A stretch of 33,073 nt of DNA from Methanobacteriota archaeon. Its GTDB lineage: Archaea > Thermoplasmatota > Poseidoniia > Poseidoniales > Poseidoniaceae. Below are positions 23,786 through 32,470 of this stretch, piece after piece. Position numbers and translations under genes: made by a program. A model generated the notes under the pieces. The model did not search any database. It was not told the origin of the DNA and worked only from the letters and a program-made list of their open reading frames with translations. Location: NCBI GenBank assembly GCA_018691345.1, contig JABGTJ010000039.1:1-33073 (forward strand). Direction: 5' to 3'. How positions within the stretch are numbered: the first letter of the stretch is position 1; every line of letters starts with the position of its first letter.

Positions 23786-25473
23786 ACCACCTTCCATTGA
23801 GCACGGATTTCAGTCGCCCTTAATCCCGCATCTTCGTCTACCATAGCCGCATGGTCAGCCAACATCATTGCACCCTGTTCATCGACTATAGTTCGCCCGG
23901 AGGCATTGATTGTTTTGCCAAGCATTTTCGCACGCAACGATTGAACGAAGGCGACTTGCCCCAAATCGTTTACCGTGTCTTGAAGTTCAGTTTCGGTCAT
24001 TCCCAGAAGGCTAAGTGTCGCTTCTTTGTTGGTCAAAAGCGAAACGCTGGAACGGCCATCGTCAATCGCCAACCGTAGCCGGATGTCGGTATTACCATCG
24101 TTCGGGCCATGCTCTGCACAAGCACCGTCACGAAGCACTCTACGGCATTCAGTACATCTTTGGATGAAACCTGAATCTTCTCGAACACTAACGACCGTAG
24201 CTGTGGTGGAAACACCAACTCTACTGGCTCCAGTTGAAAGTTCAAACAATTCCACCTCTGCAGTGTGATTTGTCAAATCTAATTCACTGTCCCATGGCGG
24301 TGCATCGAGGAACTCGACCTGGTCTGCATTGTCGACGGTAATGTCTGGAATTCCTTGCCAAGCGCGGACTCGAACGCCTTTGAGGCGAACAGTGAGGGGG
24401 AGTTTGTCTTCTGTGATCGGCAATTCACTCCATGCACTCATTCTGCAGCGACCGGTTGGGTCGGCAATTTGGCCAGACCATAGGAACCTTTCTTCGCCAT
24501 CGCGAGTGAATGAACGCTTGGTCCATTCCGTAATTTGAACAACTGCATCAACATCACGGGCACCGTCACGTAGCTCAGAAAGCGTCAACACAGTTTGTTG
24601 AGACAAGGTGTCTGCATCCGAGAAGTTCTTGTCGTGATAAACCTCGATTTTGGTCGTACGTCCAAAGTTAAGTTCAGGTGTGTCCCTGAAAGTTCGAACT
24701 TGTGCGCCTTCAATTTTCAGAAGCGTTCCTACTTCGTGTTCAAGCGGCTCCCATGAAAGGAAACCAATGGTTCCTGAATCATCTGCAAGCCTTCCTCGCA
24801 CGATATCAATCGAACCCGAACCGTCCTTACGATGGATTTGGTCTGGACGTGACGCAAGAACTCGTCCAACAACACAAACATAGCCATCCGAAGGCAGGGA
24901 CGCGATTTCTTGTGGCTCGCCTGGTGCAGTAATTGGACGGGTCCCTTCACGGACAACCGCAATACGTGTTGATTGGTTAATGTTAAGAGACATTTTCCCT
25001 TGGTATTCGTTGACTGAAGCGCCTTCGATTCGAACAACTGAACCGGGAGTAATGTTTGAGTTCGGGCCCCAGTCCTTGTATTCCCAACGGTTCTTTTGTC
25101 CGTTTTCTTCCCACGGATTGTCTTCAAGTAAACCAAAGGCAATCTGTTTTTGTTCTCCACGAATGGTCTGATCTCGAATGTTGTGCGAGATGATTTCAAC
25201 TTCAATCTCGATGTCCTTGTCATCACCTTTGAGCTCGCTGAGACTGCTCACTTTACGGGTAGTCCTTGGTGCAGCGGATGAAACGCCGGAAGAGCCAGAT
25301 GGTGCAGGGGTTTTGTCACCCTTGAACCGCCGTAAGATTGACCGCATGGCGTCTTGAGGCGGAATGAAGAATTCAGTCTCGTACTTTTCGAATGCTGCAG
25401 CGACTTCGTCGGGGTCTGCATCGGGGCACTCAGAAAGAATCGACTTCACATGTGTTTCGTATTTTTCAGACAT
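23782..25473 (-). CDS. rpa: Replication protein A (RPA), multi-OB single-strand DNA-binding protein
   Basis: The 563-residue protein coats single-stranded DNA in replication and repair. A helical N-terminus (1-50, YETHVKSILSE) and a Gly/Ser/Ala linker precede about four OB folds: 85-175, 195-280, 305-390 and 420-540. The repeated cores read VRIEGASVNEYQGKMSLNI, LKIEGAQVRTFRDTPELNF and VRLKGVRVRAWQGIPDITV. A zinc finger C440-x2-C443-x8-C452-x2-H455 sits in the last OB fold, as in euryarchaeal RPAs. ATG 25473 has AGAGGTC 6 bases upstream; the longer frame to 25605 has no family similarity. It is the first gene after a 191-base gap carrying a dyad and a TATA-like box, and overlaps its partner gene by an ATGA. 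Confidence 0.94.
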   Translation of the reverse strand: MSEKYETHVKSILSECPDADPDEVAAAFEKYETEFFIPPQDAMRSILRRFKGDKTPAPSGSSGVSSAAPRTTRKVSSLSELKGDDKDIEIEVEIISHNIRDQTIRGEQKQIAFGLLEDNPWEENGQKNRWEYKDWGPNSNITPGSVVRIEGASVNEYQGKMSLNINQSTRIAVVREGTRPITAPGEPQEIASLPSDGYVCVVGRVLASRPDQIHRKDGSGSIDIVRGRLADDSGTIGFLSWEPLEHEVGTLLKIEGAQVRTFRDTPELNFGRTTKIEVYHDKNFSDADTLSQQTVLTLSELRDGARDVDAVVQITEWTKRSFTRDGEERFLWSGQIADPTGRCRMSAWSELPITEDKLPLTVRLKGVRVRAWQGIPDITVDNADQVEFLDAPPWDSELDLTNHTAEVELFELSTGASRVGVSTTATVVSVREDSGFIQRCTECRRVLRDGACAEHGPNDGNTDIRLRLAIDDGRSSVSLLTNKEATLSLLGMTETELQDTVNDLGQVAFVQSLRAKMLGKTINASGRTIVDEQGAMMLADHAAMVDEDAGLRATEIRAQWKVV

Positions 25474-25506
25474 CGTCAAGACCTCTGCCTGATGTGTTCG
25501 TTCGAT

Positions 25507-25525
25507 GCCTGTACGGAGAACAGGC
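25507..25525. promoter_or_regulatory. Six-base inverted repeat in the predicted RPA leader
   Basis: GCCTGT (25507-25512) and ACAGGC (25520-25525) pair perfectly around a 7-base loop, about 35 bases before the RPA ATG at 25473. It would form a small hairpin in the RPA leader RNA, upstream of the ribosome-binding site. It could also be a chance repeat. Confidence 0.3.
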
Positions 25526-25563
25526 TGCGGGCTTTCGTGCGTTTTGGTTGAGACTGTACACTC

Positions 25564-25610
25564 CCTTGACCTCCATGGAGAACTCAAGGATAGACGACAG
25601 ACCATAAAGA
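25564..25610 (-). promoter_or_regulatory. Candidate RPA promoter with dyad operator at the expected transcription start
   Basis: On the minus strand CTTTATGG (25610-25603) is a TATA-like box. About 27 bases downstream, where transcription would start, lies the perfect palindrome CTCCATGGAG (25571-25580). It is enclosed by the outer arms CCTTGA (25564-25569) and TCAAGG (25584-25589). A dyad over the start site is a common place for an archaeal repressor. If correct, the RPA mRNA has a leader of about 105 bases. The box and spacing are judged by eye. Confidence 0.4.
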
Positions 25611-25664
25611 ATGCCGTAGCGATTTGTCCTTTCAGACGAACATCGAATCAAGTCACTGAACAAC

Positions 25665-27068
25665 TTAGACGGGGTTAATTCGCAAACCTTGCATCAACAA
25701 CACATCCGGCAGATGCATAGCGCCGGATGAATAGGAACCTTGTACTCGAACATCGTCCCCTAGATACACCTCTTTCGAAAGCGCCTTCGCTAGATTTCCC
25801 GACAATCCTGCCTGCTTCACGGGTCCAAGTATTTCTCCGCCTTCTACTCGCAGTAAAGTGCTTGAAGTGACTGAAAAGTCCCCGCTTGTTGGATTCGCAG
25901 TGTGTGCGCCCATCACGCTGTGAACGATGTATCCGTCTTCCATTCGTTGCAAAAGAGCATCTTGAGAAGAACCAGAGCGGCTTGAGGTCATTTGCAAGTC
26001 CGAACATCCGGAGTAAGGTGGGCTTTGATGACCGCCTCGAACTGCACAGCCGTTGGTTTGAGCATGTTCGATACGACCCTCAGCGACTTGTTGTGCTGCG
26101 TCGCGAGTCGACCATAAAGAGCCGATTAGCCGTCCATTCTCCACCAAGGTTTGCCGTCGAGTGGGAACGCCTTCTCCATCGCGTGCTGCAGCTGATTTGC
26201 CACCTTCCATACGCCCATCATCGATGAGAGAAAGATCGTTGGCAAGAACCATTTCGCCTTGTTTACCGGACCAAAACGATTCATTACGCACCAAACGGTC
26301 ACCACGTACTGCCGAAGGAACAACCATTGAGAACAAAGGAGAGAAACCTTCACTGGTCATCAAAACGGGTGTGTCGTGAGCCTCAGTGTTGACTTCTATT
26401 GGACCTCGGGTTTTCTGGGCCCAGTCCACTGCGACTGCAACACAACCCGGAACCTGCTCGAGTCGCTTGCGACTTGAATCACCTTCGTAAGAACTTGTGA
26501 GTTCGTCGTTTGCGTCAATCGAGACTTGAACGCCGATTCCATGAGATGTGGTTACGCCACTGGATTCAATCCCTTCGCTGGTGTAGATCGCACCAGCACT
26601 GGCACCAACGCCTAAGCCACCACCTGTGACAACAGCGCGCTCGTCTAAGGAAGCAACTTCGCTGAGAACTGCATCTGCTTGTTCAAGTAAATCTTCGGGC
26701 CCGATGTTGAGAATATTGGTATCAAAGAGACCTCCAACTTTCTCTGCTGGTTGTTCGCTTGGAAGGACAAAGCCTGCCACTGAAGGAGATGCTTTGGCAA
26801 TATCCCTGGCCTGCTTAAGGGCGTACTCTGCCGAAGAAAGGTCAACAAGGTAAGCGTATCCGAATCTTCCATCTTCAACAACTCGAACGCCGTATCCACC
26901 TTCACCGCCACCTGCGGCAAGAGAGATTTTACCTGCTTCGATATCGATGCTGTGACCGTACGACTGCGTAGCGACGACTTCCCACTGTTCGATTCCATGA
27001 GACTTACAAAGAGTACCGATTTGACGGCATCCTTCAGCGATTCGATCGACTGCGTCATCTGGTAGCAT
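25665..27068 (-). CDS. tldE: TldE/PmbA family metalloprotease subunit
   Basis: The 467-residue protein is the TldE (PmbA) partner of the TldD/TldE protease, a heterodimer that degrades small unfolded or modified peptides inside the cell. It shows the family N-terminus (EVVATQSYGHSIDIEAGKIS), the GYGVRVV strand and the C-terminal SGDFSVTSSTLLRVEGGEI and AGLSGNL elements. It lacks the HExxxH zinc motif, as expected for TldE, while the upstream gene has it. ATG 27068 starts 2 bases after the TldD stop with GGTGG upstream, so the subunits are co-translated. In the C-terminal region DVRVQGSYSSGAMHLPDVLL is typical. Substrates in this organism are unknown. Confidence 0.93.
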   Translation of the reverse strand: MLPDDAVDRIAEGCRQIGTLCKSHGIEQWEVVATQSYGHSIDIEAGKISLAAGGGEGGYGVRVVEDGRFGYAYLVDLSSAEYALKQARDIAKASPSVAGFVLPSEQPAEKVGGLFDTNILNIGPEDLLEQADAVLSEVASLDERAVVTGGGLGVGASAGAIYTSEGIESSGVTTSHGIGVQVSIDANDELTSSYEGDSSRKRLEQVPGCVAVAVDWAQKTRGPIEVNTEAHDTPVLMTSEGFSPLFSMVVPSAVRGDRLVRNESFWSGKQGEMVLANDLSLIDDGRMEGGKSAAARDGEGVPTRRQTLVENGRLIGSLWSTRDAAQQVAEGRIEHAQTNGCAVRGGHQSPPYSGCSDLQMTSSRSGSSQDALLQRMEDGYIVHSVMGAHTANPTSGDFSVTSSTLLRVEGGEILGPVKQAGLSGNLAKALSKEVYLGDDVRVQGSYSSGAMHLPDVLLMQGLRINPV

Positions 27069-27070
27069 AC

Positions 27071-28513
27071 TCAGCCCACCAACGCTTGAGAAATTCGCAT
27101 AATCGGCCCACCATCTCCCACTGGGACTGTTTGACCTTTGCCACAGAAACCGGGGGCTGCAAGTTGCGCATCACGTGTGAGACCATCGACATCTTTCAAA
27201 ATTTGAAGCGTCAATCCACTCACGCTCACGTCTTTGAGCGGCCGGGTAAGTTCTCCGTTCTCAATGAGCCAAGCCTCTTGGGCTGCAAACTGGAACGAGC
27301 CTCGTCCGGTATCGACCTGTCCGCCGCGCGAACCGCAAGCATAAACGCCGTATTCGATATCTTCCATCAACTCGTCCATGTCGTTGTGCGTTCCACCTTG
27401 AATAAGCGTATTTGACATGCGAACTAATGGGTGATGAAGGCCGTCTTGGGCTCGAGCTCCAGCATTTGGAGCAAGCCCAAAGTGATGAGCAGTTTCTCGA
27501 TGGTTCAGATATTCGGTGAGCACCCCGTTCTTGATGAGGCACTTTTCACGGGTGTTGAGACCTTCATCATCGATTGGATGCGCCCCGTAACCACCTCGAA
27601 TGGTTGGGTCATCGACTACGGTCACAATCTCATTGCCAATTGTTTGGCCAAGTTTACCATCAAGGCAAGAGTCTCCAGCAGCAACCAAGTCTGCTTCACA
27701 CGGATGACCTAATGCTTCGTGGATGTAAACGCCGGTCAGGTCTCGGTCGGCGATTAAAGGCATCTTTCCTGAAGGTGCTCGCTCTGCTTTCAGTAAACGA
27801 AGCGTGGCAATACGTGCAACTTCGCCAAGTTGACCGAGGTCGCATGACTCGATAACTTCCAAGCCACCCTCCCCCCCATGGCGCGTTCTATAGGATACTA
27901 CTTCGCCGCCATCTCGTCCCGTGACGCTGGCATTTATCAGTGAGCGTTGAAACGACCAAGTTCGGTTCATGCCTTCACTGGTCATGAGTTCCGTATGGAG
28001 GTGTTCATCGCTCCAACCACAGGTTACTGATATGATACGGTCATCGTCAGCAGCGCTGTCGTGAAGCGTTCTTAGATGCTCTATTTTTGTTTGAAGGTCG
28101 GTATGACGAACGTCTTTTTTCGATTTCCAATGAATCTCATCCTCAAAGATTGGGACTTCTGCCAATTGCACCGGGTTGTCTTTGGACGAGCGACGGGCTG
28201 CAACAGCCTTGGCTAAGCGTACTGTTGATTCAATTTGTGAAGGCAAAGAGATCAAATCGGTGGTTGAATGGACGCCCCATGCGCCATCCGCTAAAATTCG
28301 AAGAGTTACACCAACTTCTTGCCCGGGTATTGCCCGTTCTAGTTTTGCATCACGTAATGCGACACTGGAGTCGGTAATTGCCATCAATCGAACTTCGGCA
28401 TAAGACGCACCCAGTTCTTGAGCATGGTCAAGAGCCGACTGGATTTTCGATTGGTTCAGATATCTGCCTGTACTTGGCATGTGGTCATCGTTGGGACTTG
28501 CGCTCATCACCAT
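27071..28513 (-). CDS. tldD: TldD family zinc metalloprotease subunit
   Basis: The 480-residue catalytic subunit has the zinc motif HEALGH at 265-270 (H265, E266, H270). It also has the family C-terminus PGFCGKGQTVPVGDGGPIMRI-like segment, whose Cys is a zinc ligand, and GSRGGQVDTGRGSFQFAAQE. With TldE it forms a cage-like protease for small peptides; in bacteria it matures microcins and degrades antitoxins. ATG 28513 gives MVMSASPNDD, and the second ATG at 28507 is equally possible because no clear ribosome-binding site is present. It follows cgi121 by 51 bases and could belong to the hel308 operon. Confidence 0.94.
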   Translation of the reverse strand: MVMSASPNDDHMPSTGRYLNQSKIQSALDHAQELGASYAEVRLMAITDSSVALRDAKLERAIPGQEVGVTLRILADGAWGVHSTTDLISLPSQIESTVRLAKAVAARRSSKDNPVQLAEVPIFEDEIHWKSKKDVRHTDLQTKIEHLRTLHDSAADDDRIISVTCGWSDEHLHTELMTSEGMNRTWSFQRSLINASVTGRDGGEVVSYRTRHGGEGGLEVIESCDLGQLGEVARIATLRLLKAERAPSGKMPLIADRDLTGVYIHEALGHPCEADLVAAGDSCLDGKLGQTIGNEIVTVVDDPTIRGGYGAHPIDDEGLNTREKCLIKNGVLTEYLNHRETAHHFGLAPNAGARAQDGLHHPLVRMSNTLIQGGTHNDMDELMEDIEYGVYACGSRGGQVDTGRGSFQFAAQEAWLIENGELTRPLKDVSVSGLTLQILKDVDGLTRDAQLAAPGFCGKGQTVPVGDGGPIMRISQALVG

Positions 28514-28564
28514 GTGTCAACGCTGTATGCGAGGGTGTTTGAAGTCTACTCCCTTTTGATTTGC

Positions 28565-29122
28565 TCACGAGGTGAATTCTGCTGAAACGATATGGCCGAT
28601 TAGTGAAGCCTCCGTCACCGCTTCAAGTTCCGAATCAAACTTCATTCCAAGACGAGAAGCACCCTCTCTCGAAAGCGAAAATTCCATTGATGCAGTTTGC
28701 AAACCAAGCTGCGAAAGAATCGAGAGTGCTTGAGATTCCGAATCGGAATAGTCCAATTCAACCGGCAAGCAATCCGAGTAAGCGTCATCGGCACTGGAGG
28801 CGTTTGGGAGGTGAAGAAGAAAACCTGAAGTGTCTTTGTCACGAACCCCAGCACGCTTGAACGCTTCAGAGACGTGATGAGTGCCAGTGAGATAGCGGAG
28901 AAACTCTGCATCTAAGGAACGAGCTAAAGTGGATGAACGCAACCATCTGCGGGAAGCTGAATTCCATGCAGTCCAGAGTTGAGATTCGGCTTGAATACAA
29001 CCTTGTCCAATCAAAACCCAGTTTGAATTGGGGCGTGCATCAAGGAAGTGAGCAAGCACATCTTTGGCATTGACTGGAGATTCACTGCCCCATGCAAAGC
29101 AAGGGAATTCAGGTTGTGCCAT
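28565..29122 (-). CDS. cgi121: KEOPS complex subunit Cgi121
   Basis: The 185-residue protein resembles Cgi121, the KEOPS subunit that binds the tRNA CCA tail during synthesis of t6A at position 37. The family hallmark STLARSLDAEFLRYLTGTHHV, then SEAFKRAGV and GFLLHLP are visible, as is the N-terminal WVLIGQGCIQAESQLWTAW. ATG 29122 gives MAQPEFPCFAW; the frame is open further upstream, inside hel308, but that part is not related. It follows the hel308 stop by 25 bases. Kae1, Bud32 and Pcc1 are not in the window. The pairing with hel308 is one I recall from other archaea. Confidence 0.88.
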   Translation of the reverse strand: MAQPEFPCFAWGSESPVNAKDVLAHFLDARPNSNWVLIGQGCIQAESQLWTAWNSASRRWLRSSTLARSLDAEFLRYLTGTHHVSEAFKRAGVRDKDTSGFLLHLPNASSADDAYSDCLPVELDYSDSESQALSILSQLGLQTASMEFSLSREGASRLGMKFDSELEAVTEASLIGHIVSAEFTS

Positions 29123-29147
29123 GGTGAATCCAAGAACAGATTCTCTT

Positions 29148-31763
29148 TCAATTATCCGATGCAGACTCGTCGGAGAGAGGGACATCGTCGTCGCGTTGTT
29201 TTGGCTGACTTCGAGTCCCATTCGCCGTACTTTGCCGACGCAGCACTTTTTCGACTTCCGTATTGATTTTATCCAAAAGTAAAGGCCCCCAACCTCGCTT
29301 AGCAAGGAGTTTGTTGCGTGTAGAATGGTTCATCGAAAGAACATCTTTGGGCGTTCTTACACCCATCCCCGCTAATTCTCGGGCACGAGCCCGGCCTACG
29401 TGTTTGATGTTTACCAGTTGGAGCAAATCCTTCTTGCATCCGTGTCGAATACGTTGCTTGAGCATATCGATGGTCGTAGCAATGTTGCTAATGACAGGCA
29501 GGTGTTCTTCAGAAAACACATCATCGGTCAGCAGAACTTGTTGACCTGCTGCCAACAACCAACCCATGAGGTCGACACGGTGATTGACATCCCCTGGGCT
29601 CACGTCGAGTTCACTTTCAATTGAACGAAGCGTGTCTTCTTGAATCCACATTTCGAGCATCCAAGCTGATTTCACCTTGCCAAGCAGTCGTTCTTCAAGA
29701 GTATCATCGATCAACAGTTCGTCTTCCACTGAATTGGTTTTGAGCCAAAGAGGTGAACTGCGTTCCATTTCGGAATTTTTAGCCCAGAGAGGAATGAAGT
29801 CTGGAGTCGATGAGGCAAGGTGCATGAGTCCGAAATCGGATACTTCACCCGTTTGGCGAACACTACGGCGTACAGCACGCCGAAGACCTGTACGCAGAAT
29901 CGATGCAGAAAGGGGGTCAAGGTAGAGTTGAGTAATGCGTTCTCCCATCAAAGTCGCTTCGTATTCCATCGAAGCATGGTCATTCGCCGTTGGAGCAGAC
30001 CATCCACCTACATGTGCCAAGTTGGTTGCAGAGGTGAAACCGAGGGATGCTTCTGTAAAGGCTGTTGATGTCTTGGCTTGGGGAATATGTTCATGTGGAC
30101 TTGAACGGAGTTGAACGCCGCCAGTGGTTTGTGCAATGGTGGCCCAGATTGGCATTTCATCGTCCCAGCCTTCGTCCTCACCTTGATTGGCCTTAGCATC
30201 TGCTCGCCGTTTTGCATACGCCTCATCAACCCCTTTTTTACGGATAAAACGTTCTTCAACGAGCCAATTCAACATCTCATCAAGACGCTCATTCAACTGC
30301 ATTGAAGACATGGTAGAACCAAGGAAGGTCGCCGAGAAGAAATCCCCAATCTCCCCCCGATGACGGAAACCGCCGGTTGCAATCGAGGCAAGCAAATGGG
30401 TACGCAGAGCAGGCTCACTTGCAAGTTTCGAAGATATTGATTCAACTGGACCAAAGAAATATCGATCGCTAACATCGTCTGCAATACCCCATCCATCGGT
30501 TCCCTTGCACAACACCCAGGCTTCGCCAAAACTGTCGTATCTCGGACGTCCTGCTCGGCCCAGCATCTGACGAACTTCCATAACGGGTAGTGGGCGGCTC
30601 ATTCCGTCGTCCCATCTTTTCAAATCTCGAACCAAAACCCGCCGTGCAGGAAGGTTGACACCTGCAGCCAAAGTTGGGGTTGCGGTTAAGCCAACCAGAA
30701 GTCCTTCTTTGAAGGCACCCTCAATCGCTTTTCGTTGACCATGCGTCAATCCAGCATGATGGAATGCAATACCACCTCGAATGGCTTCAGCCAACCGTTC
30801 TGCCATTGCCGTTTGACTCCTGCCTTCCAGTGAGCCGGCAAAAACTTCCAGGCGTTTCAATCGATCAGGATCATCCTTTGCCAACCGCTTTGCAATACGT
30901 TTTGACAGTTTCAACGCTTCAGATTGAGCGCTGCGACGCGTTCCAACGAAAATCAAAACTTGACCGTCTTGGTCTATGGTGTCGCTGACAACAACCCAAG
31001 CGGGATGCGATTTTGGACCCTCTAAATCACGGGGAGGTTGCAATACATCAGCTTCAGTTGACATTCCGGAGGATTGTACCAAGCGTGGTTCCAAGTGCAG
31101 ATCGTGAAAAGTACTGTACTCAAGAGCGACTGGCCTCCATGAGGAGAGGATGAGATTCGCATCCAGCCATTCTGCAAGTTCATTGCAATTTCCAACCGTA
31201 GCCGATAAGGCAATGATTTGGGCGTTGGGTCTCAGGTACCGTAGACGTGTGAGGTTAATCTCTAGAGTTGGTCCACGGGTGGAATCGTTCATCAAATGGA
31301 ATTCATCTGCCACAACAATCGACACATTCGCCATTAACTCAGAACGATTACGCATGAGTGAATCGAGTTTTTCAGAGGTACACACAAGAATATCGCATTC
31401 ATCAATCTTCTTTGCCTCACCTGAAGCATCTCCAATACCAAGTCCAACGGTTAAACCGACTGAACCGCCCAGAGCAACCAAGTCTTCATGCTTCTCACTC
31501 GCCAACGCTTTGAGCGGGACAATGTAAACGGCTTTGGAACCGGGCTCATCGACCAAAAGACGACGGATAATCCCTATGTAAGCAACAAGCGACTTACCGC
31601 TTGCAGTCGGTATTGCAAGCAATGTGTTAGCACCTGAAAGGACACTAGGCATAGCTTCATGCTGAGGTGGATGAAGGTGATCTATCCCCCAATTCTGAGT
31701 GAGGAATTGAAGTGCTTTCGCTGGTAAATCCAAGCCCATTACAGCCCGTCCACTCTCCTCCAT
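29148..31763 (-). CDS. hel308: Hel308-type superfamily 2 DNA helicase with an internal insert
   Basis: The 871-residue ATPase unwinds forked DNA 3' to 5' at stalled replication forks. Motifs are: Q-motif LHPPQHEAM (30-38), Walker A PTASGKS (52-58), DEFH (153-156), LSATVGN (187-193), TATPTLAAGVNLPAR (360-374) and QMLGRAGRP (399-407). A winged helix and ratchet domain follow, with a helix-hairpin-helix (LVNIKHVGRARARELAGMGV) at 783-802 and a low-complexity tail. Hel308 proteins are usually about 700 residues. Extra length comes from an insert at about 511-600 and the C-terminal tail. ATG 31763 is the best start; ATG 31739 is the alternative. It heads a likely operon with cgi121, tldD and tldE. 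Confidence 0.94.
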   Translation of the reverse strand: MEESGRAVMGLDLPAKALQFLTQNWGIDHLHPPQHEAMPSVLSGANTLLAIPTASGKSLVAYIGIIRRLLVDEPGSKAVYIVPLKALASEKHEDLVALGGSVGLTVGLGIGDASGEAKKIDECDILVCTSEKLDSLMRNRSELMANVSIVVADEFHLMNDSTRGPTLEINLTRLRYLRPNAQIIALSATVGNCNELAEWLDANLILSSWRPVALEYSTFHDLHLEPRLVQSSGMSTEADVLQPPRDLEGPKSHPAWVVVSDTIDQDGQVLIFVGTRRSAQSEALKLSKRIAKRLAKDDPDRLKRLEVFAGSLEGRSQTAMAERLAEAIRGGIAFHHAGLTHGQRKAIEGAFKEGLLVGLTATPTLAAGVNLPARRVLVRDLKRWDDGMSRPLPVMEVRQMLGRAGRPRYDSFGEAWVLCKGTDGWGIADDVSDRYFFGPVESISSKLASEPALRTHLLASIATGGFRHRGEIGDFFSATFLGSTMSSMQLNERLDEMLNWLVEERFIRKKGVDEAYAKRRADAKANQGEDEGWDDEMPIWATIAQTTGGVQLRSSPHEHIPQAKTSTAFTEASLGFTSATNLAHVGGWSAPTANDHASMEYEATLMGERITQLYLDPLSASILRTGLRRAVRRSVRQTGEVSDFGLMHLASSTPDFIPLWAKNSEMERSSPLWLKTNSVEDELLIDDTLEERLLGKVKSAWMLEMWIQEDTLRSIESELDVSPGDVNHRVDLMGWLLAAGQQVLLTDDVFSEEHLPVISNIATTIDMLKQRIRHGCKKDLLQLVNIKHVGRARARELAGMGVRTPKDVLSMNHSTRNKLLAKRGWGPLLLDKINTEVEKVLRRQSTANGTRSQPKQRDDDVPLSDESASDN

Positions 31764-31853
31764 AATCTGCCACTCGCGCCAACAGTCCAAAAGGACAACG
31801 CTCGTAAAGTTTCAATCCGACACCCATAAGACCCCTCTTCTCATGTGCCGAAC

Positions 31854-32468
31854 ATGGCCGATGATGTTGAGTCGATGGTAGAAGAACGACTTTCAGTGTT
31901 CGAAGATGAACCAGATTTGAATGACTGGGTCGAAGTTATGTGCGGTGCAGCAATGGCTGTTCTCGGTATTTTCCACCTTGTCGAACCTTGGGAGTTCGTA
32001 AATCAAGACGTTATGCGATGGTTTGCTGCTGCCGTCATTGCTGCAGGTGCAGTTTGGGCTGGACACGGCCTGAAGGACATGGCAGTGAAAGAAGTTCGAC
32101 GCTCAATAGCAATTCTTGACATGGCGCAATCCGATGATGGCCCAAACCATGGTCTGATTCGTGACGTACTGCTCAACCCGGATGCTTACAAGTCGTTTCT
32201 GCTTGAATCGTATGAAGCGGCTTGGGAAGACGGTATCCTTACCGAAGAAGAACTTGCTGAACTGAAATCATTCCAAGACGCATTGGGTATCACCGACGAA
32301 GAGGCTGCAAAGATGAACGTCGATGCTGCTGTAAAATCGGCATCCAAAGACGGTGAAATCTCTGAAGATGAAGAACAGAGCATCAAAGAAGCCGCAGAAA
32401 AAGCCGGTGTCGATTCAGAGAAGGCCATCAAGGACGCAAAGAGCAAGGCCAAGAAAGGAAAGAAGTGA
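31854..32468 (+). CDS. Membrane protein with TerB-like helical tail
   Basis: The 204-residue protein starts MADDVESMVEERLSVFEDE. Two hydrophobic helices lie at about 30-50 (MCGAAMAVLGIFHLV) and 57-75 (MRWFAAAVIAAGAVWAG). The rest is acidic and helical: ESYEAAWEDGILTEEELAEL, ALGITDEEAAKM and ASKDGEISEDEEQSIKEA. These repeats of xxDGxIsxxE resemble TerB-like or EF-hand-like units, which suggests metal or partner binding; the last 15 residues are Lys-rich. GTG 31845 is an alternative start. CATAAG, about 26 bases before ATG 31854, may be a TATA box for a leaderless transcript. It is divergent from hel308 and ends two bases before the convergent gene. Function unknown. Confidence 0.75.
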   Translation: MADDVESMVEERLSVFEDEPDLNDWVEVMCGAAMAVLGIFHLVEPWEFVNQDVMRWFAAAVIAAGAVWAGHGLKDMAVKEVRRSIAILDMAQSDDGPNHGLIRDVLLNPDAYKSFLLESYEAAWEDGILTEEELAELKSFQDALGITDEEAAKMNVDAAVKSASKDGEISEDEEQSIKEAAEKAGVDSEKAIKDAKSKAKKGKK

Positions 32469-32470
32469 AT

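Noticed and set aside
25474..25605. Longer RPA N-terminus starting near 25605
   Set aside because: The extra residues look unlike RPA and would include the palindrome and TATA-like box. ATG 25473 has a good ribosome-binding site.
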